This document shows positions 35,319 through 45,537 of a stretch of 50,687 nt of DNA, in pieces (within the stretch, counting starts at the first letter, position 1; the number at the start of each line of letters is the position of its first letter). The notes under the pieces are model-generated. The model had not been told where the DNA came from, made no database searches, and saw only the letters and a list, made by a program, of their open reading frames with translations. Where the stretch lies: contig CALQJI020000034.1 in assembly GCA_943330855.2 (NCBI GenBank), positions 1 through 50,687 on the forward strand, in the 5' to 3' direction. The position numbers and the translations under genes were made by a program. Origin of the DNA: Klebsiella pneumoniae. Its GTDB lineage: Bacteria; Verrucomicrobiota; Verrucomicrobiia; Limisphaerales; SXTU01.

Positions 35319-35426
35319 GCACGGCTCGGTTCTTGCCCATGGCACCACGGAACTCCGGACGCCATCGCCCGCGTTGCGAAGTCGAATTCAGTTCTCCCTC
35401 GAAGCCCGACTTGGTAGGGTTGGCGC

Positions 35427-35828
35427 ATGAAATTTTTCTTCCTCGTCATGCTGCTGGTAGGTGCGGTGACCTCGTCGGCGTGTCGCAAACGGCCGACTCC
35501 GCCACCGGCTGAAAGCCAAGCCAAGACGGAGTCGGCACCTGCTCCGGCGGGCGGAGCGGCACCCAGTGCCACTGGAGTCGCGTTTGCACCGGAAGTGGTG
35601 GCCGCTGCCATGAAGCCGTTCGAGAAAGATCTGGATAGCAAATCATCCAATGACCATCTGCGGGTGCTCAACGAGGCGCTGTCGTTCTGGCAGGCCTCTG
35701 GCCGTCCGTTCCCGAAGGACTTGAATGATTTGGTGGCGTCGAAGCTCTTGAAACACCTTCCCACGCCGCCGGCGGGAAAACAGTTCGTCCTCGATCGCGC
35801 CGGAAACCGTGTTGTGTTGGTCCCGTGA
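35427..35828 (+). CDS. Small putative lipoprotein
   Basis: 133 residues. The N-terminus MKFFFLVMLLVGAVTSSAC has a lipobox-like end (TSSAC), so Cys19 is the likely lipidation site. A Pro/Ala-rich linker follows, and a conserved-looking C-terminal part (LRVLNEALSFWQASGRPFPKDLNDLVASKLLKHLP, then PPAGKQFVLD) of a kind often found in short PVC lipoproteins. Function unknown. Converges on the prepilin-like gene with only 7 bp between stops. Confidence 0.8.
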   Translation: MKFFFLVMLLVGAVTSSACRKRPTPPPAESQAKTESAPAPAGGAAPSATGVAFAPEVVAAAMKPFEKDLDSKSSNDHLRVLNEALSFWQASGRPFPKDLNDLVASKLLKHLPTPPAGKQFVLDRAGNRVVLVP

Positions 35829-35835
35829 GGCGCGG

Positions 35836-36600
35836 CTACTGGGTGTCCCAGATGTTGTTAGGATGCCCCTCGGGGAACTGGTAGAGCGGGGGGATCTGGA
35901 GAAGTTCATACCGTCCGTCCAGGAAGATTGACCCTGCGCCCTTGTGCCGGTTGGCGAAGAACCGCACGAAGCCCGCAGAGCCGAACGAATTCATGCGATG
36001 GATGTGGCTTGTGCCGAATCCGGTGAGCTCCGACGTCGCTAGGCCGTTGGTCAGGTTGGCGAGTGCGCCGGCGGTGACGTCCGCCCAAGAATCCGCCAAG
36101 TAAACGCTTTCGTTGGGTCTGGCCCACGCGGATTCGATCGGCCAGCCGTAGGCATCCCCCGCGTTCACATTGTTGCCCGAGGCGGTCCGATACGAGTTGG
36201 ATGACTGGTAGATGTTGCCCATCGAGCCGGCGTTCATGATGCCAGTGTTAACGGTGTCCTTCGCCTCGGTCTGAGTCACTTGGAATTTGGAACTGGGGCA
36301 GTTGACGAGTTTGGAACCGTCCGCGATGTAAGGCATGATCAAGGGACGCCACCAGAAGATATGGTTGGCCACGAAGCCGTTGTAATCCTGCGCGTAAAGC
36401 GAGCCGGCCAAACCCATCTGCTTGAAGCCGGTCATGCACATGGTGGACTTGGCCTTCCGCTTCGCGCTGGCCAGCGCGGGCAGCAAAAGCCCGGCGAGGA
36501 TGGCAATGATCGCGATGACCACGAGCAGTTCGATGAGCGTGAAGGCCGTGTGACGGGTGGCTGCTGAGGAGGGAAGGCGCTTGGAGGGCGTGGGATTCAT
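35836..36600 (-). CDS. Type IV prepilin-like / type II secretion pseudopilin protein
   Basis: 254 residues from the ATG at 36600 ([20 protein letters not shown]). After a short leader comes the prepilin peptidase motif with [21 protein letters not shown]: cleavage before the methylated Phe (F-T-L-I-E) and a hydrophobic helix. The rest is a globular pilin-like domain ending in [16 protein letters not shown], the H...DG pattern common in the large prepilin families of Planctomycetes and Verrucomicrobia. Such proteins are numerous there and their roles are mostly unknown. No ribosome-binding site seen. Confidence 0.9.
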   Translation of the reverse strand: MNPTPSKRLPSSAATRHTAFTLIELLVVIAIIAILAGLLLPALASAKRKAKSTMCMTGFKQMGLAGSLYAQDYNGFVANHIFWWRPLIMPYIADGSKLVNCPSSKFQVTQTEAKDTVNTGIMNAGSMGNIYQSSNSYRTASGNNVNAGDAYGWPIESAWARPNESVYLADSWADVTAGALANLTNGLATSELTGFGTSHIHRMNSFGSAGFVRFFANRHKGAGSIFLDGRYELLQIPPLYQFPEGHPNNIWDTQ

Positions 36601-36875
36601 GAGCGTAAATCGGACGGCGGCTCCGGGCCGAGTCATCAGCAGCAGTTCACGATCTTGCAGCGTGGCGAAATTGCTTTGAAAGCGCTCGCCGACTCGTGGG
36701 GCGGGACGCGACGCGGTTTCTCGCACGGTGGGGTGAGGCGCTGCGCGAACCCCGGCGGGGTTCACCCTCGTGTGGACACGCGGTGCGGCTGCGGGGGCGG
36801 ACGAACCACGCTTGCTTGAAACGGAGATGCGCCCGTGCCGGTTCCCCGCCTTGGTGTTTGTGGCTCGGTAGCCAC
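36601..36875. other. Intergenic region between the prepilin gene and the pnp terminator
   Basis: No convincing coding sequence. A small hairpin, GAACCCC-GGC-GGGGTTC, lies near 36747-36765. The prepilin promoter should be here, but no clear motif was seen. Confidence 0.4.
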
Positions 36876-36907
36876 GAAAAACGGCGGACTCTTGCGAGTC
36901 CGCCGTT
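36876..36907 (-). terminator. Rho-independent terminator of pnp
   Basis: On the minus strand, a perfect 12-bp stem (AACGGCGGACTC / GAGTCCGCCGTT) with a 4-base loop is followed by TTTTT. It lies 19 bp after the pnp stop. Confidence 0.85.
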
Positions 36908-36926
36908 CGAGTAATTTGCTTTGCGC

Positions 36927-39593
36927 TTAGGCTTGAGGAGCGGGGGCGTCGGCACCGGGGGCAGCCGGAGCTTCGCCGCCGCCTTGTTCCTTCTCGCGCT
37001 CTTCCATCGCCGCCTTGCGGGAGAAGCGGACGCGTCCGCGCTCGTCGGTGCCAATGCACTTGACCAAGATGTCGTCGCCGACCTTGACGATGTCCTCGAC
37101 CTGCTTCACGCGGAAGTTGGCGAGTTCGCTGACGTGCACGAGGCCCTCGGACTCGGGCATATATTCCACGAAGCAGCCAAAGTCCTTAATCGAAACGACC
37201 TTGGCGCGATAGACCTTGCCGTCTTCGGCAGGGGTGGCGGGGTCCTTGCGGCCCGGCTTCTCACGGCGTTCGCCGCCGCGTTCGCCACGGCCACCGCGAT
37301 CTCCACCGCGTTCGCTGCGCTCGCCGCCGCGTTCACCGCGACCACTGCTTTCGCCACGGCCGCCGCGTTCGCCACGACCACCACGGTCGCCGCCGGAGCT
37401 TTCGCCGCCGCCGGTGTTCCCGTTGGGTGCAGCGGAGGTTGGGGATTCGGGGGTGCTGTCGCCGCCTTCGCTGGGGATGGCTTCGCCACGATCTTCCATC
37501 GCGGCCTTGCGGGAGAGGCGCACACGGCCCTTCTCGTCCACGCCGAGGCACTTGACATGAATCTCGTCGCCGACATTGACAACGTCCTCGGTGTTGTTGA
37601 CGCGCTTGTTGGACAGCTCACTGATGTGAACGAGGCCGTCCTTGCCGGGGAGGAATTCCACGAACGCGCCGAATTCCTTGATGGTTACTACGCGGCCTTT
37701 GTAGATTTTGCCAATCTCAGCCTCGGCGGTCATGCCTTCGATGGACTCGCGGGCGATCTTCATGCCGTCCTCGCTGACCGAGTAGATGTGCACGGTGCCG
37801 TCGTCCTCGATGTTGATTTCGCAGCCGGATTCTTCGACGAGGCGCTTGATGTTCTTGCCGCCGGGTCCGATGAGCGCGCCGATCTTCTCGGGGTTGATCT
37901 TCACGGTCACGATGCGCGGGGCATACTTGTTCAGCTCCTTGCGGGACTCGGGGATGACCGCGAGCATGGAGTCGAGGATGGCGAGCCGCGCAATGCGGGC
38001 CTTCTCGAGGGACTCGGCCAGAATCTTGTGCGGCAGGCCGCGAAGCTTGAGGTCGAGCTGGAAGCCGGTGATGCCCTTGGTGGTGCCGGCGAACTTGCAG
38101 TCCATGTCACCGAAGGCGTCTTCCCAGCCGATGATGTCGGTGAGCATTCGGTAGTCGCTGATGACGTCGTTCTCATCGGTCTCGCAGCAGAGGCCGATGC
38201 TGATGCCGGCGACGGGGCGGGTGATGGGGACACCGGCGTCCATGAGCGCCAAGGTGCCGGCGCAGACGGAGGCCATGGAGGTGGAACCGTTGGATTCCAT
38301 GATCTCCGCAGTGACGCGGATGGCGTAGGGGAACTTGTCGAAGGGAATCACCGGCTCGAGCGAACGCTCGGCGAGCGCGCCGTGGCCTATTTCGCGACGA
38401 CCGGGGCCCATAATGCGGCCCGTCTCACCGACGGAGAAGTTCGGGAAGTTGTAGTGCAGGAGGAACTGCTTCTTCGTCTGACCACCGGTCCAGGCGTCGA
38501 AGTTCTGCGCGTCCTCGGTGGTGCCGAGGGTGGCGAGGGCCATGGCCTGGGTCTCGCCACGAACAAATACGGCGGAACCGTGCGCGCGGGGGAGCATGCC
38601 GACTTCGCTGCTCAAGGCGCGAAGGTCATCGCAACCACGACCATCTAGGCGCTTGCCCGTGGTCATGATCATCTCACGGGCGGCTTCCTTCTGGATGTAG
38701 TAGAAGGCTTGGGAGATGGTGAACTTGGTGACCTTCTCCGCGCCATATTTCTCGACGAGCTTCGCGCCGATCTCGTCTTGGATGGCTTTGCACGCGGCTT
38801 CGCGGGCGAGTTTGCCGGGGGTGAGCAACGCGGTGGCGATGCGGCTGCCGGCGAGTTTCTTGGCGTCTTTGAGGACTTCGTCGGGGACGAGAATGAGCGT
38901 GATGTCGCGCTTTTTCTTGCCGATCTTCGCGGCGAGTTCCTTCTGGGCGACGATGAGCGGTTGGCAGGCCTCGTGGGCGAAGCGCAGGGCGTCGTTCAAG
39001 TCCGCCTCGGTGATCTCGTCGGCACCGCCTTCGATCATCACCACGTCTTTTTCATTGCCGACATACACGAGGTCGAGATCGCTCTCGGCCATCTGCGAGT
39101 GAGTGGGGTTGGCGATGAACTCGCCGCCGACACGACCAACGCGCACCGCGCCGAGCGGCCCGGCGAACGGGATGTCGCTGACCATCAACGCCGCGCTCGC
39201 GCCGAGGATGCTGAGGATGTCGGGGTCGTTCTCGCCATCCGCGCTGAGGAGGATGGACTGGACCTGGACTTCGTTGAACCAACCCTTGGGGAACAGCGGC
39301 CGGATGGGCCGGTCCGTGAGGCGCATGGTGAGAATTTCCTTCTCGGTGGGGCGGCCTTCGCGCTTGAAGTAGCTGCCGGGGAACTTGCCGCAGGCAGCGG
39401 CCTTCTCGCGGTAGTCCACGGTGAGCGGGAAGAACTCCTGCCCTTCCTTGGCCTTCACTGCGGCGACGGCGGCGGTGAGGATGATGGTTTCGCCGAACTG
39501 GACGATGACGGCGCCGTCGGCTTGCTTGGCGATTTTGCCGGACTCAATGGAAAGAGTTTGCCCTCCGACTTGGGCTGTGACTTTGGCTGACAT
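36927..39593 (-). CDS. pnp: Polynucleotide phosphorylase with two S1 domains and an Arg/Gly-rich linker
   Basis: 3'-5' phosphorolytic exoribonuclease. 888 residues from the ATG at 39593 ([11 protein letters not shown]), against about 700 in most bacteria. Two RNase PH domains carry [27 protein letters not shown], and the active-site [13 protein letters not shown] domain at about 559-625 ([18 protein letters not shown]) and a first S1 at 626-693. An unusual tail follows: a 93-residue linker with RGG/GER repeats (about 735-782), then a second S1 domain at 793-857 and an Ala/Pro/Glu-rich end. The two S1 domains are similar to each other, suggesting a duplication. Downstream of rpsO, as in many bacteria. 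Confidence 0.96.
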   Translation of the reverse strand: MSAKVTAQVGGQTLSIESGKIAKQADGAVIVQFGETIILTAAVAAVKAKEGQEFFPLTVDYREKAAACGKFPGSYFKREGRPTEKEILTMRLTDRPIRPLFPKGWFNEVQVQSILLSADGENDPDILSILGASAALMVSDIPFAGPLGAVRVGRVGGEFIANPTHSQMAESDLDLVYVGNEKDVVMIEGGADEITEADLNDALRFAHEACQPLIVAQKELAAKIGKKKRDITLILVPDEVLKDAKKLAGSRIATALLTPGKLAREAACKAIQDEIGAKLVEKYGAEKVTKFTISQAFYYIQKEAAREMIMTTGKRLDGRGCDDLRALSSEVGMLPRAHGSAVFVRGETQAMALATLGTTEDAQNFDAWTGGQTKKQFLLHYNFPNFSVGETGRIMGPGRREIGHGALAERSLEPVIPFDKFPYAIRVTAEIMESNGSTSMASVCAGTLALMDAGVPITRPVAGISIGLCCETDENDVISDYRMLTDIIGWEDAFGDMDCKFAGTTKGITGFQLDLKLRGLPHKILAESLEKARIARLAILDSMLAVIPESRKELNKYAPRIVTVKINPEKIGALIGPGGKNIKRLVEESGCEINIEDDGTVHIYSVSEDGMKIARESIEGMTAEAEIGKIYKGRVVTIKEFGAFVEFLPGKDGLVHISELSNKRVNNTEDVVNVGDEIHVKCLGVDEKGRVRLSRKAAMEDRGEAIPSEGGDSTPESPTSAAPNGNTGGGESSGGDRGGRGERGGRGESSGRGERGGERSERGGDRGGRGERGGERREKPGRKDPATPAEDGKVYRAKVVSIKDFGCFVEYMPESEGLVHVSELANFRVKQVEDIVKVGDDILVKCIGTDERGRVRFSRKAAMEEREKEQGGGEAPAAPGADAPAPQA

Positions 39594-39718
39594 GTTTCTT
39601 ACTGGTGTTTCGGTCCGTTCACTTGGAGGAACTTCAGTGAGCACCGCTGTGGTGCGGGTGCTGAATGAAATTTCCCCTTGGTGACGGGTCGGTTTCTTAG
39701 CGGCGGGATGGGTGTGTG

Positions 39719-39757
39719 TCGGAGCCGGGCGTCGCCGCAATGGCCGCCCGGCTCCGA
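39719..39757 (-). promoter_or_regulatory. Stem-loop between rpsO and pnp
   Basis: TCGGAGCCGGGCG and CGCCCGGCTCCGA pair perfectly over 13 bp with a 13-base loop. No T-run follows. It is in the place where other bacteria have an RNase III-processed hairpin that controls pnp stability, but no sequence similarity can be claimed. It could also be an attenuator. Confidence 0.65.
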
Positions 39758-39775
39758 AAGTGAAAAGCCCGGCGT

Positions 39776-40039
39776 TTACTTCCGGAGCTTGAGCTTCTTG
39801 GTGATGCCCAGATAACGACTATTGTCGGTCTTCTGGAGGTAGTTGAGCAAGCGACGGCGCTGGCTGACCATAATCAGCAACCCGCGACGGGAGCTGTGGT
39901 CTTTGTTGTTACCCTGAAGGTGCCCGGTCAGGTGATTGATGCGCTCGGTGAGAAGGGCGACTTGCACATCGGCGGAGCCGGTGTCCTTCGCGTGGAGCTG
40001 GTGGTCGGTGAGGATTTTCTGCTTAATCTGTGCTTCCAT
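39776..40039 (-). CDS. rpsO: 30S ribosomal protein S15
   Basis: Binds the central domain of 16S rRNA. 87 residues, near the usual 89. The sequence has the family pattern: [42 protein letters not shown] and the end [11 protein letters not shown]. The ATG at 40039 is followed by a full-length frame. Same transcript as pnp, with 182 bp between them containing a strong stem-loop. Confidence 0.97.
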   Translation of the reverse strand: MEAQIKQKILTDHQLHAKDTGSADVQVALLTERINHLTGHLQGNNKDHSSRRGLLIMVSQRRRLLNYLQKTDNSRYLGITKKLKLRK

Positions 40040-40067
40040 ACTTTCTTTTTTCGATAATTAAGGCGGC

Positions 40068-40096
40068 AGCGTAGGAGCCTGCAGGCGTAGTGTAAA
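40068..40096 (-). promoter_or_regulatory. Candidate promoter of rpsO-pnp
   Basis: TTTACA (40096-40091) and TACGCT (40073-40068) on the minus strand are 17 bp apart, 29 bp before the S15 start. The spacing is ideal and the boxes moderate. Located in the gap after aat. Confidence 0.45.
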
Positions 40097-40115
40097 GCCG
40101 TATTTCCCGTCAGCG

Positions 40116-40799
40116 TCACATAAACCCGACCGGAGCTGTCGCTGCTGCTGCCAGTCGCTTCAAATACAGCTCTCTCGGAATCTCAGTCGCCCCCAACTGC
40201 CGCGTCACCGGCGTGACCATCTGCGTGTCAAACAGCATGAAACTCCGCTCCCGCAGCCGCCCGACCAGATGGAAAAGGGCTACCTTCGAGGCATCGTCGG
40301 CCCGGTGGAACATTGACTCGCCCGCGAACAACCCACCCACCGCCACGCCGTAAACCCCACCAACCAGCTTCCCCGCCTGCCAGCACTCGACGCTGTGCGC
40401 GTGCCCGGCTGCGTGCAGCGCCGTGTAGGCAGCGATAAACTCTGGTGAAATCCATCCGCCGGGTCGCCGGGTCTTGGCGCACGCCGTGATGACTTCTCGG
40501 AAAGCGCGGTTGAAAGTAACATCAAATCCGCCCTTCCGCAGCGTGCGCGCGAGGCTGCGAGAGACGTGGAACTGGTCGAGTTCAAAGATGCCTCGCGGGT
40601 CCGGCGACCACCACGTCACAGGATCCGCCGTCCACGGAAACAGGCCGCTGCGATACGCCAGCAATAAACGCGGCACAGACAAATCCCCCCCGACCGCCAC
40701 CAAGCCCGCGTGGGCGCCCCGTTTCACCGCGTCGCGCGCATCGGGGAAGTTGAGAGCGTCGTCGAGGAAGGTGGGCGGGGCAGGCACAGGTTTCAGCAA
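40116..40799 (-). CDS. aat: Leucyl/phenylalanyl-tRNA--protein transferase
   Basis: Adds Leu or Phe to N-terminal Lys or Arg of proteins, marking them for ClpS/ClpAP degradation. 227 residues. Motifs: FPDARDAVKRGAHAGLVAVGGDLS, GLFPWTADPVTWWSPDPRG, HSVECWQAGKLVGGVYG, GLFAGESMFHRADDASKVAL, and the end DTQMVTPVTRQLGATEIPR. The start is a TTG at 40799 lying inside a heptamer array; a GTG four codons later (40787) is an alternative. No better start upstream. Confidence 0.92.
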   Translation of the reverse strand: MLKPVPAPPTFLDDALNFPDARDAVKRGAHAGLVAVGGDLSVPRLLLAYRSGLFPWTADPVTWWSPDPRGIFELDQFHVSRSLARTLRKGGFDVTFNRAFREVITACAKTRRPGGWISPEFIAAYTALHAAGHAHSVECWQAGKLVGGVYGVAVGGLFAGESMFHRADDASKVALFHLVGRLRERSFMLFDTQMVTPVTRQLGATEIPRELYLKRLAAAATAPVGFM

Positions 40800-40819
40800 T
40801 CCGTGTTCAGTAATCCGTG
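40792..40819. repeat. Heptamer array spanning the aat start
   Basis: TTCAGCA, ATCCGTG, TTCAGTA, ATCCGTG: two 14-bp units, each made of two heptamers. The first unit contains the TTG start codon of aat. The rest of 40820-41048 shows nothing recognisable. Confidence 0.8.
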
Positions 40820-41048
40820 TCCAACGTTCAGAAAATCTTCAGCTTCGAGTTGAGGCAGGCTCATGTTGATACTCGGCTGTGACGGGGCGGAGCTTGGCGG
40901 ACATCAGGGATGCGGTCCACATGGCACTCGGGGCCACAGCTGACGCACCAGCCAACGATGTCCAGAATTTCACTGTCGTCGAAACCAACCTATTGAATCG
41001 CAGTCACGGCAGGACCGCCGCGGAGGCGAAGCTCGACACTCTTCCGAC

Positions 41049-43091
41049 TCAAATCGGCGCGGGCGCGGGCGCACCAAGGCCGGGTGGAAGGGGAGGCGAG
41101 GCCGGACGCGGCGGCTCAGGAACGGGCGTGCCAGCGGGCGCACCGGACAGCGGGGGGGGCGTGAGCGCGGCGGGCGGGGGCGGGTTGCTCATCTTGCCAG
41201 TGCTGACGATCTCCTGAACCTGCGCGCCTTCGAGGGTCTCGAACTCGAGCAACGCCTTGGCGATGGCTTCAAGTTTGTCACGATTCTCAGTGATGATGCG
41301 CTTCGCGACGGCGTAGCTCTCGTCAATGATGCGCTTCACCTCAGCATCAATCTCCATCGCCGTGTGCTCACTGTAGTCGGAACGACGGGTGATTTCTCGA
41401 CCACCATAAAACTCGCTTTCGCCCGCGTAATTAATCATGCCCAGTTTGTCGCTCATCCCGAGTTGGCAAACCATCGCTCGCGCGATTTGCGTAGCCATCT
41501 GGATGTCGCCAGAAGCACCACTCGATATGTCATCAGCGACGATTTCCTCGGCGATGCGTCCGGCCATGGCGACCGCGAGATCGTCCATCAAGTGTTTGCG
41601 GCGCTGGCTGAACACATCCTTCTCCGGGAGCATCATCGTGAGGCCCAACGCGCGGCCACGAGGGATGATGGTCACCTTGTGGAGCGGATGCGTGTGCTGG
41701 AGCAGAACGTTGACGAGGGCGTGACCCGCCTCGTGCCAAGCGGTGTGCTGCTTCTCCTCGTCGGTCATGGCGAGGCTGCGGCGCTCACGGCCCCAGCGGA
41801 CTTTGTCGCGGGCCTCGTCGAGTTCCTTGCTGCCGACGGCCTTCTTGTTCTGCCGAGCAGCGAGCAGGGCGGCCTCGTTCAATAGGTTCGCCAACTCCGC
41901 GCCGGAGAAGCCGGGCGTGCCGCGCGCGATGACGGAGAGGTCCGCAGCGGGATCGAGCTTCACGTTACGCGCGTGGACTTTCAGAATCGCCTCGCGGCCG
42001 CGGACGTCGGGGAGGTTGACGGTGATCTGGCGGTCGAAGCGTCCGGGGCGCAGCAGGGCGGGGTCGAGCACATCGGGGCGATTGGTCGCGGCGATGATGA
42101 TGATACCCTCGGTCGTGTCGAAGCCGTCCATCTCGACGAGCAGGGCGTTGAGCGTCTGCTCGCGCTCGTCATTGCCGCCGCCCAAGCCAATGCCACGGCT
42201 GCGGCCCACGGCGTCAATCTCATCAATGAAGATCAGGCACGGCGTGGTCTTGCGCGCCTGCTCGAACATATCGCGGACGCGGCTTGCGCCGACCCCGACA
42301 AACATCTCCACGAAGTCCGATCCGCTGATGCTGAAGAACGCGGCGTCTGCCTCACCGGCGATGGCCTTGGCGAGCAACGTCTTGCCGGTGCCCGGCGCGC
42401 CGATCATGAGGATGCCCTTAGGAATGCGCCCACCGAGCTTTTGAAATTTCTTCGGGTCCTTGAGGAACTCGACCAACTCGGAGACCTCGTCCTTGGCCTC
42501 CTCTACGCCGGCCACATCCTTGAACGTGGTTTTGTTTTTGTCCTTCGAGAGCATCCGCGCCTTGCTCTTGCCAAAGCTCATTGCGCTTTTGCCAGCCATC
42601 TTGAGGTTACGGATGAAGACGAAGTAGATGAAGGCGCCGATCATCAGGATCGGCAGCAGGCTGATCACCACGGACCAGAAGAGCGTGTTCGGCTCCTTAG
42701 TCACGAAGTAGCCGGTCGTGAGTAGTTTCTCGACGAGTTTGTCGGTGACGGGAATCTTGATAATGAACGGCGTGATCTTGTCCTTACCATCCACGACCAC
42801 CCGTTTGCCGCTCTCGCTTACCTCGAAGAAAGTTCCGGTGATCTCACGCAGGTCGGAGGTCTGCGGATTGTAAGTGATCTTTCCGTCCCGAATCAGTTCG
42901 GCATCCACCATTTTGATAAACTCGGGGTAACCCAATGTCTTCGGGACGACCTGACCAGCATTCTTGAAAGTGACGAGCGCCACGATGGCCAGCACGATGG
43001 CTAGCCAGACGAATAGGGTTTTTTGCCCCAGTTTCGTCTCCTCGTTTGGGTCGTTCTTGCCGTTGTCCGGGGTGCGTTGATTGTCAGACAT
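41049..43091 (-). CDS. ftsH: ATP-dependent membrane zinc metalloprotease FtsH
   Basis: Membrane-anchored AAA+ protease that degrades misfolded or regulatory proteins. 680 residues: transmembrane helix at about 26-42, an extracytoplasmic domain, a second helix near 138-160, then the AAA domain with Walker A GAPGTGKT, Walker [10 protein letters not shown], the pore motif FVEMFVG, the arginine finger region RPGRFDRQ, and the peptidase site HEAGH with the third ligand in the [15 protein letters not shown] region. The C-terminus is Pro-rich (about 40 residues). Complete and probably functional. Divergent from dinG. Confidence 0.97.
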   Translation of the reverse strand: MSDNQRTPDNGKNDPNEETKLGQKTLFVWLAIVLAIVALVTFKNAGQVVPKTLGYPEFIKMVDAELIRDGKITYNPQTSDLREITGTFFEVSESGKRVVVDGKDKITPFIIKIPVTDKLVEKLLTTGYFVTKEPNTLFWSVVISLLPILMIGAFIYFVFIRNLKMAGKSAMSFGKSKARMLSKDKNKTTFKDVAGVEEAKDEVSELVEFLKDPKKFQKLGGRIPKGILMIGAPGTGKTLLAKAIAGEADAAFFSISGSDFVEMFVGVGASRVRDMFEQARKTTPCLIFIDEIDAVGRSRGIGLGGGNDEREQTLNALLVEMDGFDTTEGIIIIAATNRPDVLDPALLRPGRFDRQITVNLPDVRGREAILKVHARNVKLDPAADLSVIARGTPGFSGAELANLLNEAALLAARQNKKAVGSKELDEARDKVRWGRERRSLAMTDEEKQHTAWHEAGHALVNVLLQHTHPLHKVTIIPRGRALGLTMMLPEKDVFSQRRKHLMDDLAVAMAGRIAEEIVADDISSGASGDIQMATQIARAMVCQLGMSDKLGMINYAGESEFYGGREITRRSDYSEHTAMEIDAEVKRIIDESYAVAKRIITENRDKLEAIAKALLEFETLEGAQVQEIVSTGKMSNPPPPAALTPPPLSGAPAGTPVPEPPRPASPPLPPGLGAPAPAPI

Positions 43092-43332
43092 TATTCAAAA
43101 GTGATGAACCGTATCATCCGACAGGGTCCGAGGCAACAGCGGGTTCAGCCTGAAAAGTGGTTGGGCGCTTCTCCATTTTGTGCAATCCGGTGCTGCGCTC
43201 AGGGCCGGGATCCCCGCCCCACCCGCTCCCGTCGCGGCGTCTTCATTCGCGCAGATTCGCGTCATTCGCGGGCCAGCTCCCCGCCTTTTCCCTCGCCTCC
43301 CGCGCACCCCGCTTCCCATAGTCCGCGCGCCT

Positions 43333-45477
43333 GTGATTGCCGCCATTGAACACCAACCCGCCGGGTCCGGCACCGACCTCGTCCAACAGGTCGCGGAAAT
43401 CTTTTCGCCCACCGGCCTGCTCTCCAAGGCCAGCAACTTCGAGTTCCGCCCCGAGCAGCAGCAGATGGCCGTGGCCGTCGCTCGCGCGCTGACCCAGCGC
43501 GAGCACCTCGTCGTCGAGGCCGGCACGGGCGTTGGCAAGTCCCTCGCCTACCTCATCCCGGCCATCCTCTTCGCGCTCGCGGAGAAGAAGAAGGCCGTCG
43601 TCTGCACCCACACCATCAATCTCCAGGAGCAGCTCACGCAGAAAGACCTGCCGATGCTCGACGCCGTGTTCGGCGCGCTGCCGACGCCGGTGCGGTTCAA
43701 CTACGCGATGCTCAAGGGCCGCGCGAACTACCTCTGCTCCCGCCGCCTGCACAAGGCCCTCCAGCACGCCGACCAGCTCTTCACCTCGCCCGAGATGGAG
43801 GAGTTGAAGCGCGTGGCCGAGTGGGCCAAGCAAACCAAAGACGGCAGCCGCTCCGACTTCGAGCTCGAGCCGGACCCGAAGGTTTGGGCGCAGGTCTGCT
43901 CCGAGCGCGGCCTGTGCTCGCCGAAGATTTGCGGCCACCAGTCCGACTTCGCCAAGGACCACGGCCTCTGCTTCTTCCAGCGCGCGCGCAAGAGCATCCT
44001 TGCCGCCGACGTGCTGGTGCTGAACCACACGCTCTTCTTCACGCTGCTCGGCGGCGTGGACGAGGAGCAGGAGGGCGGCGTCCTCTTCAAGAACGATTTC
44101 CTCATCTTCGACGAGGCGCACACGGTCGAGAACGTCGCCGCCAAGCACATCGGCTTGAGCGTGAGCAGCGGCCAGCTCCGCTTCGCGCTGAACCGTCTGT
44201 GGAACCCGAAATCCGGCAAGGGCCTGCTCGCCACGTTGCGGCAGGGCAAATCGGTGAAGCTCGTGGACGAACTGCTGGCCGAGTCCGAGACGTTCTTCCA
44301 AAGCGTCGAGCAGGTCTGCGACGAACTGAACACGCAGGGAGCCGAGGCCGGCGGCAAGCGCTTCGGCAGCGGCGACGGCCAGCGGCGCGACTGGAAGGAA
44401 CTCCGCATCCGCCAGCCCGACCTCGTGAAGGACAACGTGACCTTGCCCATCCAGCGCCTGCGCGAGTCCGTGAGCGAGTTGGTGAAAGCCTCCGACGACG
44501 TGGACACCGGCCAAGAGTTGATGGAGTGCAACCGCCGCCTGCTCGAACTGCGGCAAGCCGTCGCGACGTTCCTGACGCAGGGCGGCGAGGACTGTGTTTA
44601 CTGGGTCGAGCGCGGCGGCAAGTCGCAGCGCAACCTTTCGCTGAACGCCGCGCCCGTGGACGTGGCGGAGTATCTGCGCCGTCGCCTCTTCGAGAGCGAC
44701 ACGAGCGTGGTGATGACCAGCGCGACCCTCGGAATGCGGAGTGCGGAAGGCGGAGTGCGGAATGAAGGCGCTTCGGAAGGAGCGCACTTGGCCAAGTCGA
44801 AATCCGCGTTGGCCTACTTCCAAAAGCGCGTCGGCGCAGAGAAGGCCACGCCCCTCCAGCTTGGCTCGCCCTTCGACTACGAGCGGCAGATGACCGTTTA
44901 CGTCGCCAACAAGATGCCCGACCCGCGCGACGCGGGGTATCGCGACGCGTTGGAGCATTGGGTGAAACACTTCATCCGGCAGACGCACGGCAAGGCCTTC
45001 GTCCTCTTCACCAACTACAAGCTCATGCAGGAGCTAGCCGAGCGGATGCAGCCCTTCTTCGAGGAGCTGGGCCTCGAATGCTTCGTGCAGGGCACCGGCA
45101 CGCCGCGCTCGACGATGCTGGAGAAGTTCAAGGACAACGTGGACAGCGTGCTCTTCGGCACCGACAGCTTTTGGCAGGGCGTGGACGTGCCGGGCGAGGC
45201 GCTCTCGAACGTCATCATCACGCGCCTGCCCTTCGCCGTGCCGGACCACCCGCTCATCGAGGCACGCATCGAACGTATCGAAGCCAGCGGCGGCAATGCC
45301 TTCAGCGAGTTCAGCCTGCCCGAGGCCATCCTGAAGTTCCGCCAAGGCGTGGGCCGCCTCATCCGCACCAAGTCCGACCACGGCATCGTCGTCGTCCTCG
45401 ACAACCGCGTGCTGAACAAGCGCTACGGACAGGCCTTCCTGGATGCGATTCCCAAGTGCCCGGTGGAAGTGGTGTAA
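43333..45477 (+). CDS. dinG: DinG-type ATP-dependent DNA helicase
   Basis: Superfamily 2 XPD/DinG-like 5'-3' helicase, involved in resolving damaged or structured DNA. 714 residues from a GTG at 43333 (VIAAIEHQPAGSG); a longer frame to 43180 crosses an ATTCGCG repeat and has no family similarity. Motifs: RPEQQQMAVAVARAL, Walker A GTGVGKS, CTHTINLQEQL, four Cys of a likely iron-sulfur cluster (LCSRR, VCSERGLCSPKIC, GLCFF), the Walker B box DEAH, LNHTLFF, SFWQGVDVPGE and the C-terminal QGVGRLIRTKSD. A heptamer array adds GMRSAEGGVRNEG in the helicase core after VMTSATL. Confidence 0.9.
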   Translation: MIAAIEHQPAGSGTDLVQQVAEIFSPTGLLSKASNFEFRPEQQQMAVAVARALTQREHLVVEAGTGVGKSLAYLIPAILFALAEKKKAVVCTHTINLQEQLTQKDLPMLDAVFGALPTPVRFNYAMLKGRANYLCSRRLHKALQHADQLFTSPEMEELKRVAEWAKQTKDGSRSDFELEPDPKVWAQVCSERGLCSPKICGHQSDFAKDHGLCFFQRARKSILAADVLVLNHTLFFTLLGGVDEEQEGGVLFKNDFLIFDEAHTVENVAAKHIGLSVSSGQLRFALNRLWNPKSGKGLLATLRQGKSVKLVDELLAESETFFQSVEQVCDELNTQGAEAGGKRFGSGDGQRRDWKELRIRQPDLVKDNVTLPIQRLRESVSELVKASDDVDTGQELMECNRRLLELRQAVATFLTQGGEDCVYWVERGGKSQRNLSLNAAPVDVAEYLRRRLFESDTSVVMTSATLGMRSAEGGVRNEGASEGAHLAKSKSALAYFQKRVGAEKATPLQLGSPFDYERQMTVYVANKMPDPRDAGYRDALEHWVKHFIRQTHGKAFVLFTNYKLMQELAERMQPFFEELGLECFVQGTGTPRSTMLEKFKDNVDSVLFGTDSFWQGVDVPGEALSNVIITRLPFAVPDHPLIEARIERIEASGGNAFSEFSLPEAILKFRQGVGRLIRTKSDHGIVVVLDNRVLNKRYGQAFLDAIPKCPVEVV
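44730..44764. repeat. Tandem heptamer (CGGAATG/CGGAGTG) inside dinG
   Basis: Five consecutive 7-bp units: CGGAATG, CGGAGTG, CGGAAGG, CGGAGTG, CGGAATG. In frame they give MRSAEGGVRN, directly after the conserved VMTSATL motif. Confidence 0.92.
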
Positions 45478-45528
45478 GCCGGGCACTCCTGTCCCGCAGT
45501 CGAGTGCATCGCGGACAGGAGTGTCCGC
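45478..45528. repeat. Palindrome between convergent dinG and GH31 genes
   Basis: CACTCCTGTCCCGC near 45484 is mirrored by GCGGACAGGAGTGTCCGC (45511-45528). It starts one base after the dinG stop and ends nine bases before the GH31 stop. It could terminate both transcripts but has no T-run; it resembles the other palindromes of the window. Confidence 0.75.
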
Positions 45529-45537
45529 TTCACGAAG

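Noticed and set aside
43180..43332. Longer DinG N-terminus from the GTG at 43180
   Set aside because: The extra residues come from ATTCGCG repeats and Pro/Arg-rich sequence with no family similarity.
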